From the NCBI RefSeq assembly GCF_002741055.1, contig NZ_CP016809.1, forward strand, positions 1,572,501 through 1,636,500: a DNA stretch of 64,000 nt. Reading direction: 5' to 3'. This document shows positions 1 to 9,858 of this stretch, piece after piece (position 1 is the first letter of the stretch; each line of letters begins with the position of its first letter). This DNA comes from Paenibacillus ihbetae. GTDB lineage: Bacteria; Bacillota; Bacilli; Paenibacillales; Paenibacillaceae. Below the pieces are notes generated by a model that worked only from the letters and a program-made list of their open reading frames with translations, searched no databases and was not told where the DNA came from. Both the position numbers and the translations under genes were made by a program.

Positions 1-799
<799 letters not shown>

Positions 800-984
800 G
801 ATCATCCTTTCGGATGATTGATTGAAAAAGCGATTAAGCTCATTTAGAAAAACTGACGAGAATTTGTTCAATTCTCTATTGTAACTCCCCGCCGAAGCGG
901 TTCGTTTTTACTCACTCGTTGTTCAGTTTTCAAAGATCAACCTTTTCGTTACCGGCGAATCTCGTTCGCATCAGCAACTCTTAT
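800..984 (-). other. rRNA operon leader
   Basis: The stretch between rrn promoter P2 and the 16S 5' end holds the leader sequence TCTTTGAAAACTGAACAAC (about 940-920), a motif common in Bacillales rRNA leaders and 16S-23S spacers, and the pair ATCATCC / GGATGAT (804-820) just upstream of the mature end, which would form part of the processing stem. It has no coding potential. Confidence 0.6.
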
Positions 985-1013
985 AATATATCATATCTTT
1001 TTCGTTAATGCAA
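985..1013 (-). promoter_or_regulatory. rrn promoter P2 (sigma-A type)
   Basis: On the minus strand TTGCAT (1013-1008), a 17-bp spacer and TATATT (990-985) form a sigma-A type promoter about 190 bp upstream of the 16S 5' end. It shares the block TATGATATATTATAA with a second promoter farther upstream, as expected for twin rrn promoters. Confidence 0.7.
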
Positions 1014-1113
1014 GAGGTTTTTTGAAGTTTTTTTGATCTCTTAAATTCGAAACCAAAAGCATTCCTTGATCTCTTCCCTGCCGCAAAAGCTTTCGTTTCG
1101 CGACTGGATTTAT

Positions 1114-1143
1114 AATATATCATGAATCAACATCAATAAACAA
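1114..1143 (-). promoter_or_regulatory. rrn promoter P1 (sigma-A type)
   Basis: TTGTTT (1143-1138), an 18-bp spacer and TATATT (1119-1114) on the minus strand. The -10 neighbourhood (CATGATATATTATAA) nearly repeats that of P2 130 bp downstream. The -35 box is weaker than in P2. Confidence 0.6.
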
Positions 1144-1260
1144 TGCATAATTTTTTCCAATTCTAATATTATAACTTGTACTAGGGATATATGTTGCTTC
1201 CGAAACATTTGAACTGGTTTAGCTCTATATTCTACCGCCACTTGATTCCACAAACGTGAC

Positions 1261-1290
1261 AAGACGGCCGGTGACCGGCCGTCTTCTTCT
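1261..1290 (-). terminator. Hairpin downstream of safA
   Basis: A perfect 11-bp inverted repeat AAGACGGCCGG / CCGGCCGTCTT with a 3-nt loop sits 75 bp after the safA stop. Its U-tract in the safA direction is poor (TTG); the other direction has a slightly better CTTCTTCT. It most likely insulates safA from the rrn promoters. Confidence 0.6.
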
Positions 1291-1363
1291 AATAAACCTT
1301 AGCACGCTCTAACCCACTTAGAACTTACCATGAATCGGTTACCTCTTGTCTTTTTCGCTTACC

Positions 1364-3052
1364 TTATCCTTTTATCCATGGGTTTTGCTGTTTGTTCTTT
1401 GCCGACTGCGGCTTCCGTGTTTTCTTGGCTGCAGTTCTGGAGGCTTTCCCCCCCGTCTGACGATGAACCTTTGCCTTGGGCGCCTTACTGTTCTCTTCAA
1501 TCACAGCGTCACGAATTTCAGCTTCCTGATCGCTCTCTTCAACGGAATGATTCGCTGGAGAAGCATCTTCCGTAAAGCTTGAAGCAATTCCGACTCCTTG
1601 TTCTTCATTTTGACGGTCTATCCACATCTGTTCATAAGGGTTCACGAATGATGGATTTGCGCCGAAAGCTCCAAGCGGTTCCGAAGGAACGCTGTAGGCA
1701 CCCGACGAATTCATGGCACCATGCTGCCAATTATAAGGCATGGCATGCTCCGCTCCCCCCTGGTGAGCATATGGATAACTGTTTTGAGGCATCCCGTAAA
1801 AAGGACTCACTTCTCCGCCCTGGCAGCCGCAAGGAGATGAGGCATACCCAAGCGGCGAAATCCCTTGATGTTCTGGATACGGCATATAGTTAGAAGTTGC
1901 TCCTGCGGTATAGGACTCGGAAACGGAAATCTGGGAATACTCCATTCCGACCGGATCTCCGGACACTCCAGGATAGCCTTCCGCCGGAATTCCCCAGGCG
2001 TCTCCATAGGATGCCGGAACGGCTGGCTGCGGCATATGATAGTATGGATGAACACTCTCTCCATGCCATTTTACCGGCTCGTGGCACCCGCATGGAGATT
2101 CCGGATAGACGTATTGCGGCATCGTAAACTGAGGCTCATGATATCCATGATGGTGGTGATGTTGGTACGGACCAAGACATGGATGATCCGGAACATGATG
2201 AATCGGAAACTCCGGACATGGATGCATGAAAGGTTGGACCGGGAAGTCAGCAACCTTCGGGCATGGATCATCGGCTGGAAGAACCGGATGCGGCATCGGC
2301 ATTGTCTTTAACGGATACATTTGCTCCGGCTCAAAAGGCTTGTATTCCGGTTTATACTCCGGTTTAAATTCTGGCTTGAACTCTGGCTTATACTCCGGTT
2401 TGTATTCTAGTTTAAATTCGGGTTTAATCTCCGGTTTATACTCGAGTTTAATCTCCGGTTTAATCTCGGGCTTAATCTCCGGTTTGTACTCCGGCTCTAC
2501 CTTTTTAGGCTCCTCCGGCAAAGGCGCAATCTCCGGAAGCTTCGGTAACACAGGCGGCTCTGGCATTGGCTGTGGCGGGGCCACCGGCGGCTGCGGTACG
2601 GGCTGGGTAATTTCTTCTTTCACGCCCGTATAATCCTTGCTTCCCGGCTTCTTTTTACCCGGAGCGACTTCAGCACTCATCGTAATGCCATCGCTATCTC
2701 CCGTCTCCGTATAAATGCCCGACGAAGGAATATTGACAATCTCTCCCACTAAAAGGGCATTCGGATTTTTAAGCTGCGGGTTGGCATCGATAATTTCTTT
2801 CAGGGTTACTCCCCAGGCTTTGGACAGCTTCCACAAGGAGTCCCCTTGTTTTACCGTATGCTTATGGATAATTGGCTGGCTGCCGCCAGGTACCGGAACG
2901 GGCTCTGTCGGAATTTTAATTTTAGCCCCGACATCAAGCTTATTCGGATCGACCAGCTGCGGGTTGGCATCGATGATTTTCGTTAACGGTACGTCAAATT
3001 TTTTGGACAGCTCATATAGGGTGTCGCCTACCTTGACGATGTGTATCTTCAC
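1364..3052 (-). CDS. safA: SafA-like spore coat morphogenetic protein, two LysM domains
   Basis: 562 aa. Two LysM domains lie at residues 2-48 and 63-109; each has the VGDTL or QGDSL start and an ANPQL core, and they should bind cortex peptidoglycan. A linker rich in P and E follows, then a run of KPE-type repeats (about 187-243), then a long tail rich in His, Tyr, Pro, Gly and Cys, and a Lys-rich C-terminus. The layout matches SafA/ExsA, which assembles the inner coat on the forespore and works with SpoVID, also encoded here (34190-35584). Bacillus SafA has one LysM; this one has two. The start is GTG with AGGAGG 10 nt upstream. The B. subtilis gene is made under late mother-cell sigma factors; no convincing promoter was seen here. 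Confidence 0.85.
   Translation of the reverse strand: MKIHIVKVGDTLYELSKKFDVPLTKIIDANPQLVDPNKLDVGAKIKIPTEPVPVPGGSQPIIHKHTVKQGDSLWKLSKAWGVTLKEIIDANPQLKNPNALLVGEIVNIPSSGIYTETGDSDGITMSAEVAPGKKKPGSKDYTGVKEEITQPVPQPPVAPPQPMPEPPVLPKLPEIAPLPEEPKKVEPEYKPEIKPEIKPEIKLEYKPEIKPEFKLEYKPEYKPEFKPEFKPEYKPEYKPFEPEQMYPLKTMPMPHPVLPADDPCPKVADFPVQPFMHPCPEFPIHHVPDHPCLGPYQHHHHHGYHEPQFTMPQYVYPESPCGCHEPVKWHGESVHPYYHMPQPAVPASYGDAWGIPAEGYPGVSGDPVGMEYSQISVSESYTAGATSNYMPYPEHQGISPLGYASSPCGCQGGEVSPFYGMPQNSYPYAHQGGAEHAMPYNWQHGAMNSSGAYSVPSEPLGAFGANPSFVNPYEQMWIDRQNEEQGVGIASSFTEDASPANHSVEESDQEAEIRDAVIEENSKAPKAKVHRQTGGKASRTAAKKTRKPQSAKNKQQNPWIKG
2324..2494 (-). repeat. Short tandem repeat array inside safA (KPE-x-K units)
   Basis: About 170 bp of degenerate 12-bp and 18-bp units built on TACTCCGGTTTA and TAAATTCTGGCTTGAA-like words encode KPEYKPEIKPEFKLEYK-type peptides. 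The units stay in frame. Such arrays can change length by slippage, and this one likely sets spacer length between the LysM part and the tail. Confidence 0.8.
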
Positions 3053-3152
3053 GCCGCTAAAACCTCCTACACTCTTCTAGGCGCTATGGTTATTCGCCCG
3101 TGTTCGTTACTACATCCTATGCAGGAAATGGGCGATTGACATCCCTCGATGC

Positions 3153-3188
3153 AAAAAAAATCCTTTCATCGACATGAAAGGATTTTTT
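3153..3188 (-). terminator. Terminator after ilvE
   Basis: AAAATCCTTTCAT (3157-3169) pairs with ATGAAAGGATTTT (3174-3186), followed on the minus strand by a run of eight T. It closes the ACT-hom-thrC-thrB-pheA-ilvE operon. Confidence 0.88.
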
Positions 3189-3217
3189 AATACGCTTGAA
3201 CTTCTTGTCCGTAATAC

Positions 3218-4102
3218 TTAGGATTCCCAAACTTTATACCCGTCAATCTCAACGATTTTCCGGAACTCTTCAAGCAATTGAAGCGTAATCGGCCCCGCTT
3301 GCCCCTTGCCGATGGTACGCCCGTCAATCTCGCGTGCGGCGATCACCTCGGCAGCCGTACCTGTGAAAAATACCTCGTCGGCGATATACACATCATGCAT
3401 GCTGAAAGGCTCTTCCTTGAGCGGAATGCCAAGCTTGCCGCACAGCTCGATGATCGCCTGGCGCGTAATGCCTTCTAGTGCGCCCAGGTAACATGGCGGC
3501 GTTGTGACGACACCATTTTTCACGATGAAAATATTATCTCCCGAACCCTCCGTAACATATCCTTGGGCGTTCATCATAATGGCTTCATCAGCCCCGGCGA
3601 AGTTGGACTGGATCTTAACGAGGATGTTGTTCAAATAGTTCAGCGACTTGATCTTCGGATTGAGCGCATCCGGAATGTTTCTCCGCTGCGCCACGGAAAC
3701 CGCTCGCAAACCGTTCAAATACGCTTCTTCTGAATAGATCGCCAGCTGTTCGACAATAATCAGTACCGTCGGTTTCGGGCAGCGACGAGGGTCAAGACCC
3801 AAGTTGCCCGCACCGCGCGACACGACGAGGCGGATGTACCCGTCTCTCATATCGTTGCGGCGAATCGTCTCCGCCATTGCCTCCAGCAGCTCATCATAGG
3901 CCAATGGAATCACAAGATCGATAGACTTGGCCGAATCGTATAAACGGTCCAAATGCTCTTTGCATTTGAAGATGTTGCCGTTATAAATCCGGATGCCTTC
4001 GAAAATGCCGTCCCCGTACAGGAAGCCGTGATCAAATACCGAAACTTTCGCATTCTCTTTCGTGACAAATTCTCCGTCTAAATAGATCCATTGCTCAGAC
4101 AT
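3218..4102 (-). CDS. ilvE: Branched-chain amino acid aminotransferase
   Basis: 294 aa, a class IV (fold type IV) PLP aminotransferase that makes or degrades Leu, Ile and Val by transamination with glutamate. The PLP lysine is K152 in NPKIKSLNYLNN, and the family motif VTEGSGDNIF (E185) follows. The short length fits the ilvE type rather than the long Bacillus YbgE/YwaA type. D-amino acid transaminases and ADC lyases share the fold, but FDHGFLYGDGIFEG near the N-terminus and the length favour IlvE. The ATG follows directly on the pheA stop, which implies translational coupling. It is the last gene of a six-gene operon. Confidence 0.9.
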   Translation of the reverse strand: MSEQWIYLDGEFVTKENAKVSVFDHGFLYGDGIFEGIRIYNGNIFKCKEHLDRLYDSAKSIDLVIPLAYDELLEAMAETIRRNDMRDGYIRLVVSRGAGNLGLDPRRCPKPTVLIIVEQLAIYSEEAYLNGLRAVSVAQRRNIPDALNPKIKSLNYLNNILVKIQSNFAGADEAIMMNAQGYVTEGSGDNIFIVKNGVVTTPPCYLGALEGITRQAIIELCGKLGIPLKEEPFSMHDVYIADEVFFTGTAAEVIAAREIDGRTIGKGQAGPITLQLLEEFRKIVEIDGYKVWES

Positions 4103-4990
4103 TTACTTTACCCCCATTTTCTCGCTTTCGTAGGCGTAACTCGGATACGATCCAAGCGTGCGGACTTGGCATCCGAGTGCTTCGATTTCTCCCATGGCAG
4201 CCGTCAGCAGAACGGAATCGGCAGCAGCCATTACATCTATATAGAAATAATAGTTGCCGAGCTTTTTCTTGGTCGGCCGGGATTCGATTCGGGTCAGGTT
4301 CAGCCGTCTCCACGCAAATGCCGAAAGCACCTGATGCAGCGCACCCGGCACATCCTCCGGCAACGTAACCAGAATGCTCGTCTTGACATGCTCCGGTGAA
4401 CGGTCAATCGCGATCGGCTCACGGCCGATCAGCACGAACCGGGTGTAATTGTTGTCGTGATCCGTAATCCGCTCTGCAAGCAGATCCAATCCATGCTTCT
4501 CTGCACCGAGGGATGTTCCGATGGCCGCCCACCCTTTGCCCGGATTTTCTTTTACGATTTTAACGCCTTCGGACGTGCTGCCTACCTGTTCAAGCTCCGC
4601 CTGAGGGGCGGCTTTGGCCAGGAATTGGCGGCACTGGGCGGTCGCAACCTGATGGGACCAGATTTTCGTAATTTTACTGAAATCCATCGCCCCCTCCGAT
4701 CCGCGGAATTCCGACGCATTGCCGATTAAATTTTGAATCGACGGATACACCCACTCCACCTGCATCGGCATATCCACCTCGTTGACAAGCCAATCCATAT
4801 GGAGGCTTACGGAGCCCTCAATCGTATTCTCAATCGGAATTACGCTATAATCACTCTTGCCTTCGACCGTAGACATGAACACATCAGAGATCAGTTTGTA
4901 GTGGACGAGCTCGACAGGCTGATCGCCAAGAAGATATCGTATCGCTTCATGAGATACCGATCCTGAGGGCAACAAGGCTATTTTTTTCAT
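4103..4990 (-). CDS. pheA: Prephenate dehydratase
   Basis: 295 aa. It converts prephenate to phenylpyruvate in phenylalanine synthesis. The catalytic periplasmic-binding-protein-like domain covers about residues 1-190 with the NYTRFVLIG (TRF) motif; a C-terminal ACT domain with the ESRPTKKKLGNYYFYID signature binds phenylalanine for feedback. The usual N-terminal GPxGTxS motif is altered to LPSGSVSHEA, still with the Ser. The monofunctional form (no chorismate mutase) is normal for Bacillales. It overlaps the thrB stop by 4 bp. B. subtilis has the same pheB-pheA linkage, but here the threonine genes stand between the two. Confidence 0.93.
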   Translation of the reverse strand: MKKIALLPSGSVSHEAIRYLLGDQPVELVHYKLISDVFMSTVEGKSDYSVIPIENTIEGSVSLHMDWLVNEVDMPMQVEWVYPSIQNLIGNASEFRGSEGAMDFSKITKIWSHQVATAQCRQFLAKAAPQAELEQVGSTSEGVKIVKENPGKGWAAIGTSLGAEKHGLDLLAERITDHDNNYTRFVLIGREPIAIDRSPEHVKTSILVTLPEDVPGALHQVLSAFAWRRLNLTRIESRPTKKKLGNYYFYIDVMAAADSVLLTAAMGEIEALGCQVRTLGSYPSYAYESEKMGVK

Positions 4991-5955
4991 GCGGTTACTT
5001 CCCCTCTAATCATATCCAAAAAGGATCTGTTGTTGATGTCGTCCATAATCTGGACGCCCTCGGCTGCCGGGTCCAGACTGAAGCACGAGGACGGGATGCC
5101 TTCGGCCTCCATCGCTCTCACCAAGTAAGCCTTGAGATCATCCACACGCCGATCATCACGATCCACGAACGCGATAATCGTCGGGCCAGCTCCGCTGAGC
5201 GCGACCCCCAGTGCGCCTTGATCAGGCGCTTCCGCCAGGATTCTCGGCATCCCGGGCACGAGCGGTGCCCGGTAAGGCTGGTGAATGCGGTCCTGCATCG
5301 CTGCCCGGACAAGATCCAAGCGGCCAGCCGACAGAGCAGCCGTCATTAAGGACGATCGACTAATATTATATACGGCATCCGCCAAATTGACCTGGGCAGG
5401 CAGCGCCTCCCTCGCCTTGGAGGTGGCCAAGTGGAAATCAGGAATGACGACCACGGTCCCGAGGCGGGCTGGCGGTTCGATCCGGATATAATCCGCATGC
5501 TTGCCATCCCATGCCGCTGTAATAATGCCGCCAAACAACGATGCGCCCACGTTGTCCGGATGCTTCTCAAGGGCAGTCGCCATATCGAACAGCTTGGACT
5601 CCGATAACGGAGAGCCGATCAACGCATTCGCCGCATATAAAGCGCCAACGATGGCGGAAGCGCTGCTGCCGAGTCCCCGCGCCAGCGGAATATCGGAATA
5701 CATCGATACTTCAAGCTCGGGAACCGATTCTCCTGCTTCATCGAACACCATTTGCGCCACTTTATAGATCATGTTGCTTTTGTCGACCGGCAAGCCCTTC
5801 ATCTCATCTCCGTGGAGATGAATTTCGGTACGATCAGCAGGTTTCAGCTCGATCCAGGAGTAAAGTGACAATGCCATGCCGAGCGTATCAAAACCTGGAC
5901 CAAGGTTGGCCGTGCTGGCCGGAACCTTAACCCTCAAGCCTTGGGACAAACTCAT
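4987..5955 (-). CDS. thrB: Homoserine kinase
   Basis: 322 aa GHMP-family kinase that phosphorylates homoserine with ATP, the step before threonine synthase. The N-terminal [16 protein letters not shown] strand, the phosphate-binding loop [16 protein letters not shown] (about 90-105) and the C-terminal [11 protein letters not shown] motif are all present. It overlaps thrC by 4 bp (ATGA) and pheA by 4 bp, so the three are translated as a coupled set. Confidence 0.95.
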   Translation of the reverse strand: MSLSQGLRVKVPASTANLGPGFDTLGMALSLYSWIELKPADRTEIHLHGDEMKGLPVDKSNMIYKVAQMVFDEAGESVPELEVSMYSDIPLARGLGSSASAIVGALYAANALIGSPLSESKLFDMATALEKHPDNVGASLFGGIITAAWDGKHADYIRIEPPARLGTVVVIPDFHLATSKAREALPAQVNLADAVYNISRSSLMTAALSAGRLDLVRAAMQDRIHQPYRAPLVPGMPRILAEAPDQGALGVALSGAGPTIIAFVDRDDRRVDDLKAYLVRAMEAEGIPSSCFSLDPAAEGVQIMDDINNRSFLDMIRGEVTA

Positions 5956-7025
5956 ACCTGCGCAGCCCCTTCAAGCTTCGCGATGGCTTCCATAACCGCG
6001 GACTCCGTATCGGATACGACCAGCGGTTCCGATTGGACCGTCGAAATCGCGATGTTCGGATCCTTCAATCCATGTCCGGTCAAAACGCAGACGACGGATT
6101 CCCCGCCTTTAAAATATCCTTCCCGTTTCATTTTATATACGCCTGCAATCGAAGCCGCGGAACCCGGCTCGGCAAAGATTCCTTCACGTGACGCGATTTT
6201 GCGGTAGGCTTCCAATATTTCCCCGTCGGTAACGTAGTTAATCTGCCCGCGGGACTCCTCGGCTGCGGCTACCGCCGTTTTCCAGCTGGCCGGATTGCCG
6301 ATTCGGATTGCCGTTGCGACCGTTTCCGGATTAGGAATCGGCTCGCCTTTCACGATGGCCATGGCCCCTTCGGCCTCAAACCCGAGCATCTTAGGCAGCG
6401 AAGCCGCCTTGCCGGCTGCATGGTATTCTTTGAATCCCTTCCAATACGCGGAGATATTGCCCGCATTGCCCACCGGGATCGCCAGCACGTCCGGCGCTTT
6501 CCCCAGCTGATCGACCACTTCGAAAGCAGCCGTCTTCTGTCCCTCGATCCGGTACGGGTTCACGGAGTTGACGAGCGTAATCGGATGCTTGGCCGTGATC
6601 TCCCGCACGATTTCCAGTGCACGGTCAAAGTTGCCGTCGATGGCAATGACTTTAGCGCCATAGATCATCGCTTGTGCAAGCTTGCCCAAGGCAATATTGT
6701 TGTTCGGGATAATGACGATGCAGTTCAATCCGCCGCGTGCCGCATAAGCAGCAGCTGCAGCGGAGGTGTTGCCGGTCGAGGCGCACATAATGGTGCGGCT
6801 TCCTTCCTCCATCGCCTTGGCTACCGCCATGACCATCCCTCGGTCTTTAAAGGAGCCTGTAGGATTCAGTCCTTCAAATTTAAAATGCAGGTCGATTCCA
6901 AGCTCCTCCGACAGGTTCTCGGCACGGATCAGCGGCGTATTCCCCTCCTTAAGGGTTAGCAGCGGGGTCTGGTCATTGACGGGTAAATATTCTTTATAAG
7001 TTTGAAGTAATCCTTCGTACGGCAT
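5952..7025 (-). CDS. thrC: Threonine synthase
   Basis: 357 aa, fold type II PLP enzyme that turns O-phosphohomoserine into threonine. The PLP lysine lies in [11 protein letters not shown] (about residue 60) and the phosphate-binding loop reads [17 protein letters not shown]. The length matches the short Bacillus-type enzyme. A separate ribosome-binding site (AAGGAGAT) precedes the ATG; the gene lies 69 bp after the hom stop. Confidence 0.95.
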   Translation of the reverse strand: MPYEGLLQTYKEYLPVNDQTPLLTLKEGNTPLIRAENLSEELGIDLHFKFEGLNPTGSFKDRGMVMAVAKAMEEGSRTIMCASTGNTSAAAAAYAARGGLNCIVIIPNNNIALGKLAQAMIYGAKVIAIDGNFDRALEIVREITAKHPITLVNSVNPYRIEGQKTAAFEVVDQLGKAPDVLAIPVGNAGNISAYWKGFKEYHAAGKAASLPKMLGFEAEGAMAIVKGEPIPNPETVATAIRIGNPASWKTAVAAAEESRGQINYVTDGEILEAYRKIASREGIFAEPGSAASIAGVYKMKREGYFKGGESVVCVLTGHGLKDPNIAISTVQSEPLVVSDTESAVMEAIAKLEGAAQV

Positions 7026-7094
7026 CTCTCATGATCTCCTTTTCTATGAAAAAATATAGTTTCGGCTCTGATGTACACTTCGTGGCCATATGGC

Positions 7095-8381
7095 CTAGCC
7101 TTCAACCCGGTATACGCTCTTGATCCGCCGGATAACCTCCAGGCCTTCGAAATGATTCAGCACCTTATCCATATTGGCCTTGCTTGCATGGTGCGTAACG
7201 ATGATGATCTCTGCATCCGGATTCTGGTCATTCGGCTGCTGAACAACTGATTCCAGGCTCACGTCATGCTGCGCGAACACTTGCGTGATTTGGGCGAGAA
7301 CCCCCGCTTTATCATCGACATGCAGCAGGATAAAGTTTTTATACGAAATCTGCTCGTCCGTCTTGAGCTTCTTCGGTTTATACGGGACGATCGCTTTCAG
7401 ACCGTTCACGCCGAGCTTCAAGTTTTTGATTATGGCTACCAGATCCGCGACAACGGAGGTCGCCGTCGGCATCTCGCCGGCACCGGCACCATAGAACATT
7501 GTCTCCCCTACAGCTTCCCCATACACGTAGACGGCGTTGAATACACCGTTAACGGCTGCGATGGGATGTCCCGTGCGTACCATGGTCGGCTGCACGCTGA
7601 TGCTGACCTCGTCGTCCTGACGCTCGGCGATGCCGAGCAGCTTCATCTCATAGCCCAGACGTTTGGCGTACGAAATGTCTTCTTTGGTTACTTGAGAGAT
7701 TCCCTTGACCGATACATCCTGCAGCTCGACATTCGTCCGGAAACCGAGCGTTCCGAGAATCGCCATCTTGCGCGCAGCGTCCAGGCCCTCCACGTCAGAG
7801 GTCGGGTCCGCCTCCGCATAGCCGAGCGCCTGCGCTTCAGCCAGCACGTCCTCGAAGGATGCGCCCTCCTGGCTCATTTTCGTCAAAATATAATTGGTCG
7901 TGCCGTTCACGATCCCCATAATCTTCATAATGCGGTCCGATGAGAAGCCCTCGATCAGCGTCCGGATAATCGGAATACCGCCGGCTACGCTTGCCTCATA
8001 GAATACATCGCACTGCTTCTCTTGCGCTTTTGCCAAAATCTCAGCGCCGTGCAGAGCCATCAAATCCTTGTTCGCCGTCACGATATGCTTGCCCCGGTCC
8101 AGCGCTTCCAAAATGTACGTCTTCGTCTGTTCGATGCCGCCCATAACTTCCACAATAACATCGATTTCCGGATCCCGGATCACTTCCCATGGATCCTCCG
8201 TCAGCTTGCTTTGATCCACACTAACGCTGCGGTATTTCTCCATATGCTTTACCGCGATCCGTTCGATCACGATCGGCGATCCGACCTGGCTGCTCAGATC
8301 CTCCTGATGACCTTCCACAATTCTTACAACCCCAGTTCCTACTGTTCCCAATCCTAAAAGTCCTATCTTCACCGGCTTCAT
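7095..8381 (-). CDS. hom: Homoserine dehydrogenase
   Basis: 428 aa. It reduces aspartate semialdehyde to homoserine, the branch point to threonine and methionine. An N-terminal Rossmann domain starts with GLLGLGTVGTGVV; the catalytic part holds NGTTNYILTKM and the YAEADPTSDVEG region with the conserved acidic and lysine residues; the C-terminal ACT domain (about 350-425) suggests threonine feedback control. The order hom-thrC-thrB matches B. subtilis. A good Shine-Dalgarno (GGGAGGTAA) precedes the ATG. Confidence 0.96.
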   Translation of the reverse strand: MKPVKIGLLGLGTVGTGVVRIVEGHQEDLSSQVGSPIVIERIAVKHMEKYRSVSVDQSKLTEDPWEVIRDPEIDVIVEVMGGIEQTKTYILEALDRGKHIVTANKDLMALHGAEILAKAQEKQCDVFYEASVAGGIPIIRTLIEGFSSDRIMKIMGIVNGTTNYILTKMSQEGASFEDVLAEAQALGYAEADPTSDVEGLDAARKMAILGTLGFRTNVELQDVSVKGISQVTKEDISYAKRLGYEMKLLGIAERQDDEVSISVQPTMVRTGHPIAAVNGVFNAVYVYGEAVGETMFYGAGAGEMPTATSVVADLVAIIKNLKLGVNGLKAIVPYKPKKLKTDEQISYKNFILLHVDDKAGVLAQITQVFAQHDVSLESVVQQPNDQNPDAEIIIVTHHASKANMDKVLNHFEGLEVIRRIKSVYRVEG

Positions 8382-8440
8382 TCCTACGATTACCTCCCGT
8401 ATCCCATCACAATAAGCGATTTACTTAACTATGAAACAAA

Positions 8441-8878
8441 TTATCCTTGCCCGATCATCTGTACTTTTCGTACGCCGGTGATGCGGCGCAGACCGTCCAA
8501 CAAATCGTCGAGCTCTTCAATCAAGCGGGAAACCTCAACGGAGATCACCACGTTCGCGATCCCTTGCAAAGGAATGCTCTGATGGATGGTCAGCACATTG
8601 CCGCCTTCACCGGCAACCAATCCAAGCACCTCTGACAGCATGCCCGAACGGTGCTCCATATCAATCGATATGGTGACAATTTCATCCCGCTCCAGCTGAT
8701 TGATCGGATGGATGCCGTCCTTATACTTATAAAAGGCGCTGCGGCTAAGCCCTACCTGCTCAACAGCTTCGTGGACCGTCTTGACGTCGCCGGAGGCCAG
8801 CAGCTTCTTCACCTGCATGGTTTTGACCACAGCTTCGGGAAGGATGTCTTCCCGGACCAAATAATAGCGTTCCTTCAC
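8441..8878 (-). CDS. pheB: ACT domain-containing protein, PheB family
   Basis: 145 aa. The N-terminal part (KERYYLVREDILPEAV, then a helix-turn-helix-like stretch containing GLSRSAFYKYKDGI) and a C-terminal ACT domain (about 70-145) match PheB/YszB of B. subtilis, found next to pheA. Its biochemical role is not settled; an amino-acid-responsive regulator is a fair guess. The longest frame begins at a TTG at 8896, but that TTG lies inside the Shine-Dalgarno TTGAGGAGAGGACG; the GTG at 8878, 7 nt downstream of it, is the likely start. It is the first gene of the operon. Confidence 0.85.
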   Translation of the reverse strand: MKERYYLVREDILPEAVVKTMQVKKLLASGDVKTVHEAVEQVGLSRSAFYKYKDGIHPINQLERDEIVTISIDMEHRSGMLSEVLGLVAGEGGNVLTIHQSIPLQGIANVVISVEVSRLIEELDDLLDGLRRITGVRKVQMIGQG

Positions 8879-8921
8879 AAAACGTCCTCTCCTCAAAGAC
8901 TACTGTTTTCGTATAGTGGAC

Positions 8922-8950
8922 ATTATACTGGATATATCGGGCAAGGGCAA
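8922..8950 (-). promoter_or_regulatory. Promoter of the pheB-hom-thrC-thrB-pheA-ilvE operon
   Basis: TTGCCC (8950-8945), 17-bp spacer, TATAAT (8927-8922) on the minus strand, about 45 bp upstream of the pheB start. No T-box, leader peptide or obvious attenuator follows in the short leader, so control is likely by a protein or at the enzyme level. Confidence 0.75.
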
Positions 8951-9071
8951 TACATAAATGTCCCTTTTTTCGCATTGGCAGCATCTTCATGTCCATGCTA
9001 TAACCTATACTATATCGCAAATTTTATAGGAACTCATCGTTGATTGTATTCATTTCGTAAAAATGTGCCCA

Positions 9072-9106
9072 AATAATAAAGCAGCTCCCGGCCTTTCGGG
9101 AGCTGC
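9072..9106 (-). terminator. Terminator of the SPFH/zinc-ribbon operon
   Basis: GCAGCTCCCG (9081-9090) pairs perfectly with CGGGAGCTGC (9097-9106), followed on the minus strand by TTTATTATTT. It sits just after the last gene of the five-gene operon. Confidence 0.88.
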
Positions 9107-9119
9107 TGATAGGGTCTGT

Positions 9120-9830
9120 TCAGCCCGTATGATTCATGACAGAACCGCAGTATGCACATTCGACTGGTTGATTTTTCCGGATCACTACTTCTGAGCCGCA
9201 TCCGGAGCACGTTACGACTCCCGTAGAACTAGAAGCTCGGTTGTTATTTGCCTTGTTTATTGGTTGAACCGACGCATTCTTAGGCGCATTTGCATCCAGG
9301 CGGATAAATCCGTCTTTTATAATCCCTCTCATGAAATGCTTGTGATTCAACAAATACTTTAAATCTTCTATAACTCTTGAACCCGGCTGCTTCACTTCCG
9401 CCGCAATCTCTTCAACCGAAAGGACGCCCCGTCTGATCTGATCCTCGTACTGTTTCGCCAGTTGATAAAACTGTTTATTATGATGGACCCTCAACATGCT
9501 TAGAACGGCAATAAATATCAAAAACACGATGCCCAATTGCCATGCAATCGTGATACCTTGATCAGCCCTTTGAGATGGTTCCATATCGCTGTACAGTACA
9601 AAAAATGCATATAATACCATACCCAAATACATCCCACCAAGCTGTCGACCCAGCTGACCATATTGAAAACCTCTCGCATAGTTAAGGGAGTATTGGCGAA
9701 AGAACCTCCACAAACCTAGAGGCAAAAAAACCGGAAAAAACAAAAGGTTGCCTATGACCAAAGCTTTATCAAAGGAGGTTGGTTCCGCTTCAAACTTCTG
9801 CTCCTCTATGATACGTTTACTTTCTTCCAT
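9120..9830 (-). CDS. Membrane protein with C-terminal zinc ribbon (paralogue 3 of 3)
   Basis: 236 aa, function unknown. Three predicted membrane helices (about 23-44, 63-81, 92-113), then a cytoplasmic stretch that could form a small winged-helix domain (SVEEIAAEVKQPGSRVIEDL, then LNHKHFMRG and FIRLD), then a linker and a zinc ribbon with Cys at 208, 211, 225 and 228 (CSGCG...CAYCG). It has the same architecture as the next two genes upstream. It is the last gene of the operon, with its own ribosome-binding site (AGGAGAGGAGAG). It resembles zinc-ribbon membrane proteins such as YdjG of the B. subtilis pspA operon; that link is an inference. Confidence 0.85.
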   Translation of the reverse strand: MEESKRIIEEQKFEAEPTSFDKALVIGNLLFFPVFLPLGLWRFFRQYSLNYARGFQYGQLGRQLGGMYLGMVLYAFFVLYSDMEPSQRADQGITIAWQLGIVFLIFIAVLSMLRVHHNKQFYQLAKQYEDQIRRGVLSVEEIAAEVKQPGSRVIEDLKYLLNHKHFMRGIIKDGFIRLDANAPKNASVQPINKANNNRASSSTGVVTCSGCGSEVVIRKNQPVECAYCGSVMNHTG

Positions 9831-9858
9831 GTACCATCTCTCCTCTCCTGACTTGTTC

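Noticed and set aside
2324..2494. Regular short repeats that could suggest a CRISPR array
   Set aside because: Units are 12-18 bp, contiguous and in frame inside safA, without spacers. No CRISPR or cas gene is seen in the window.
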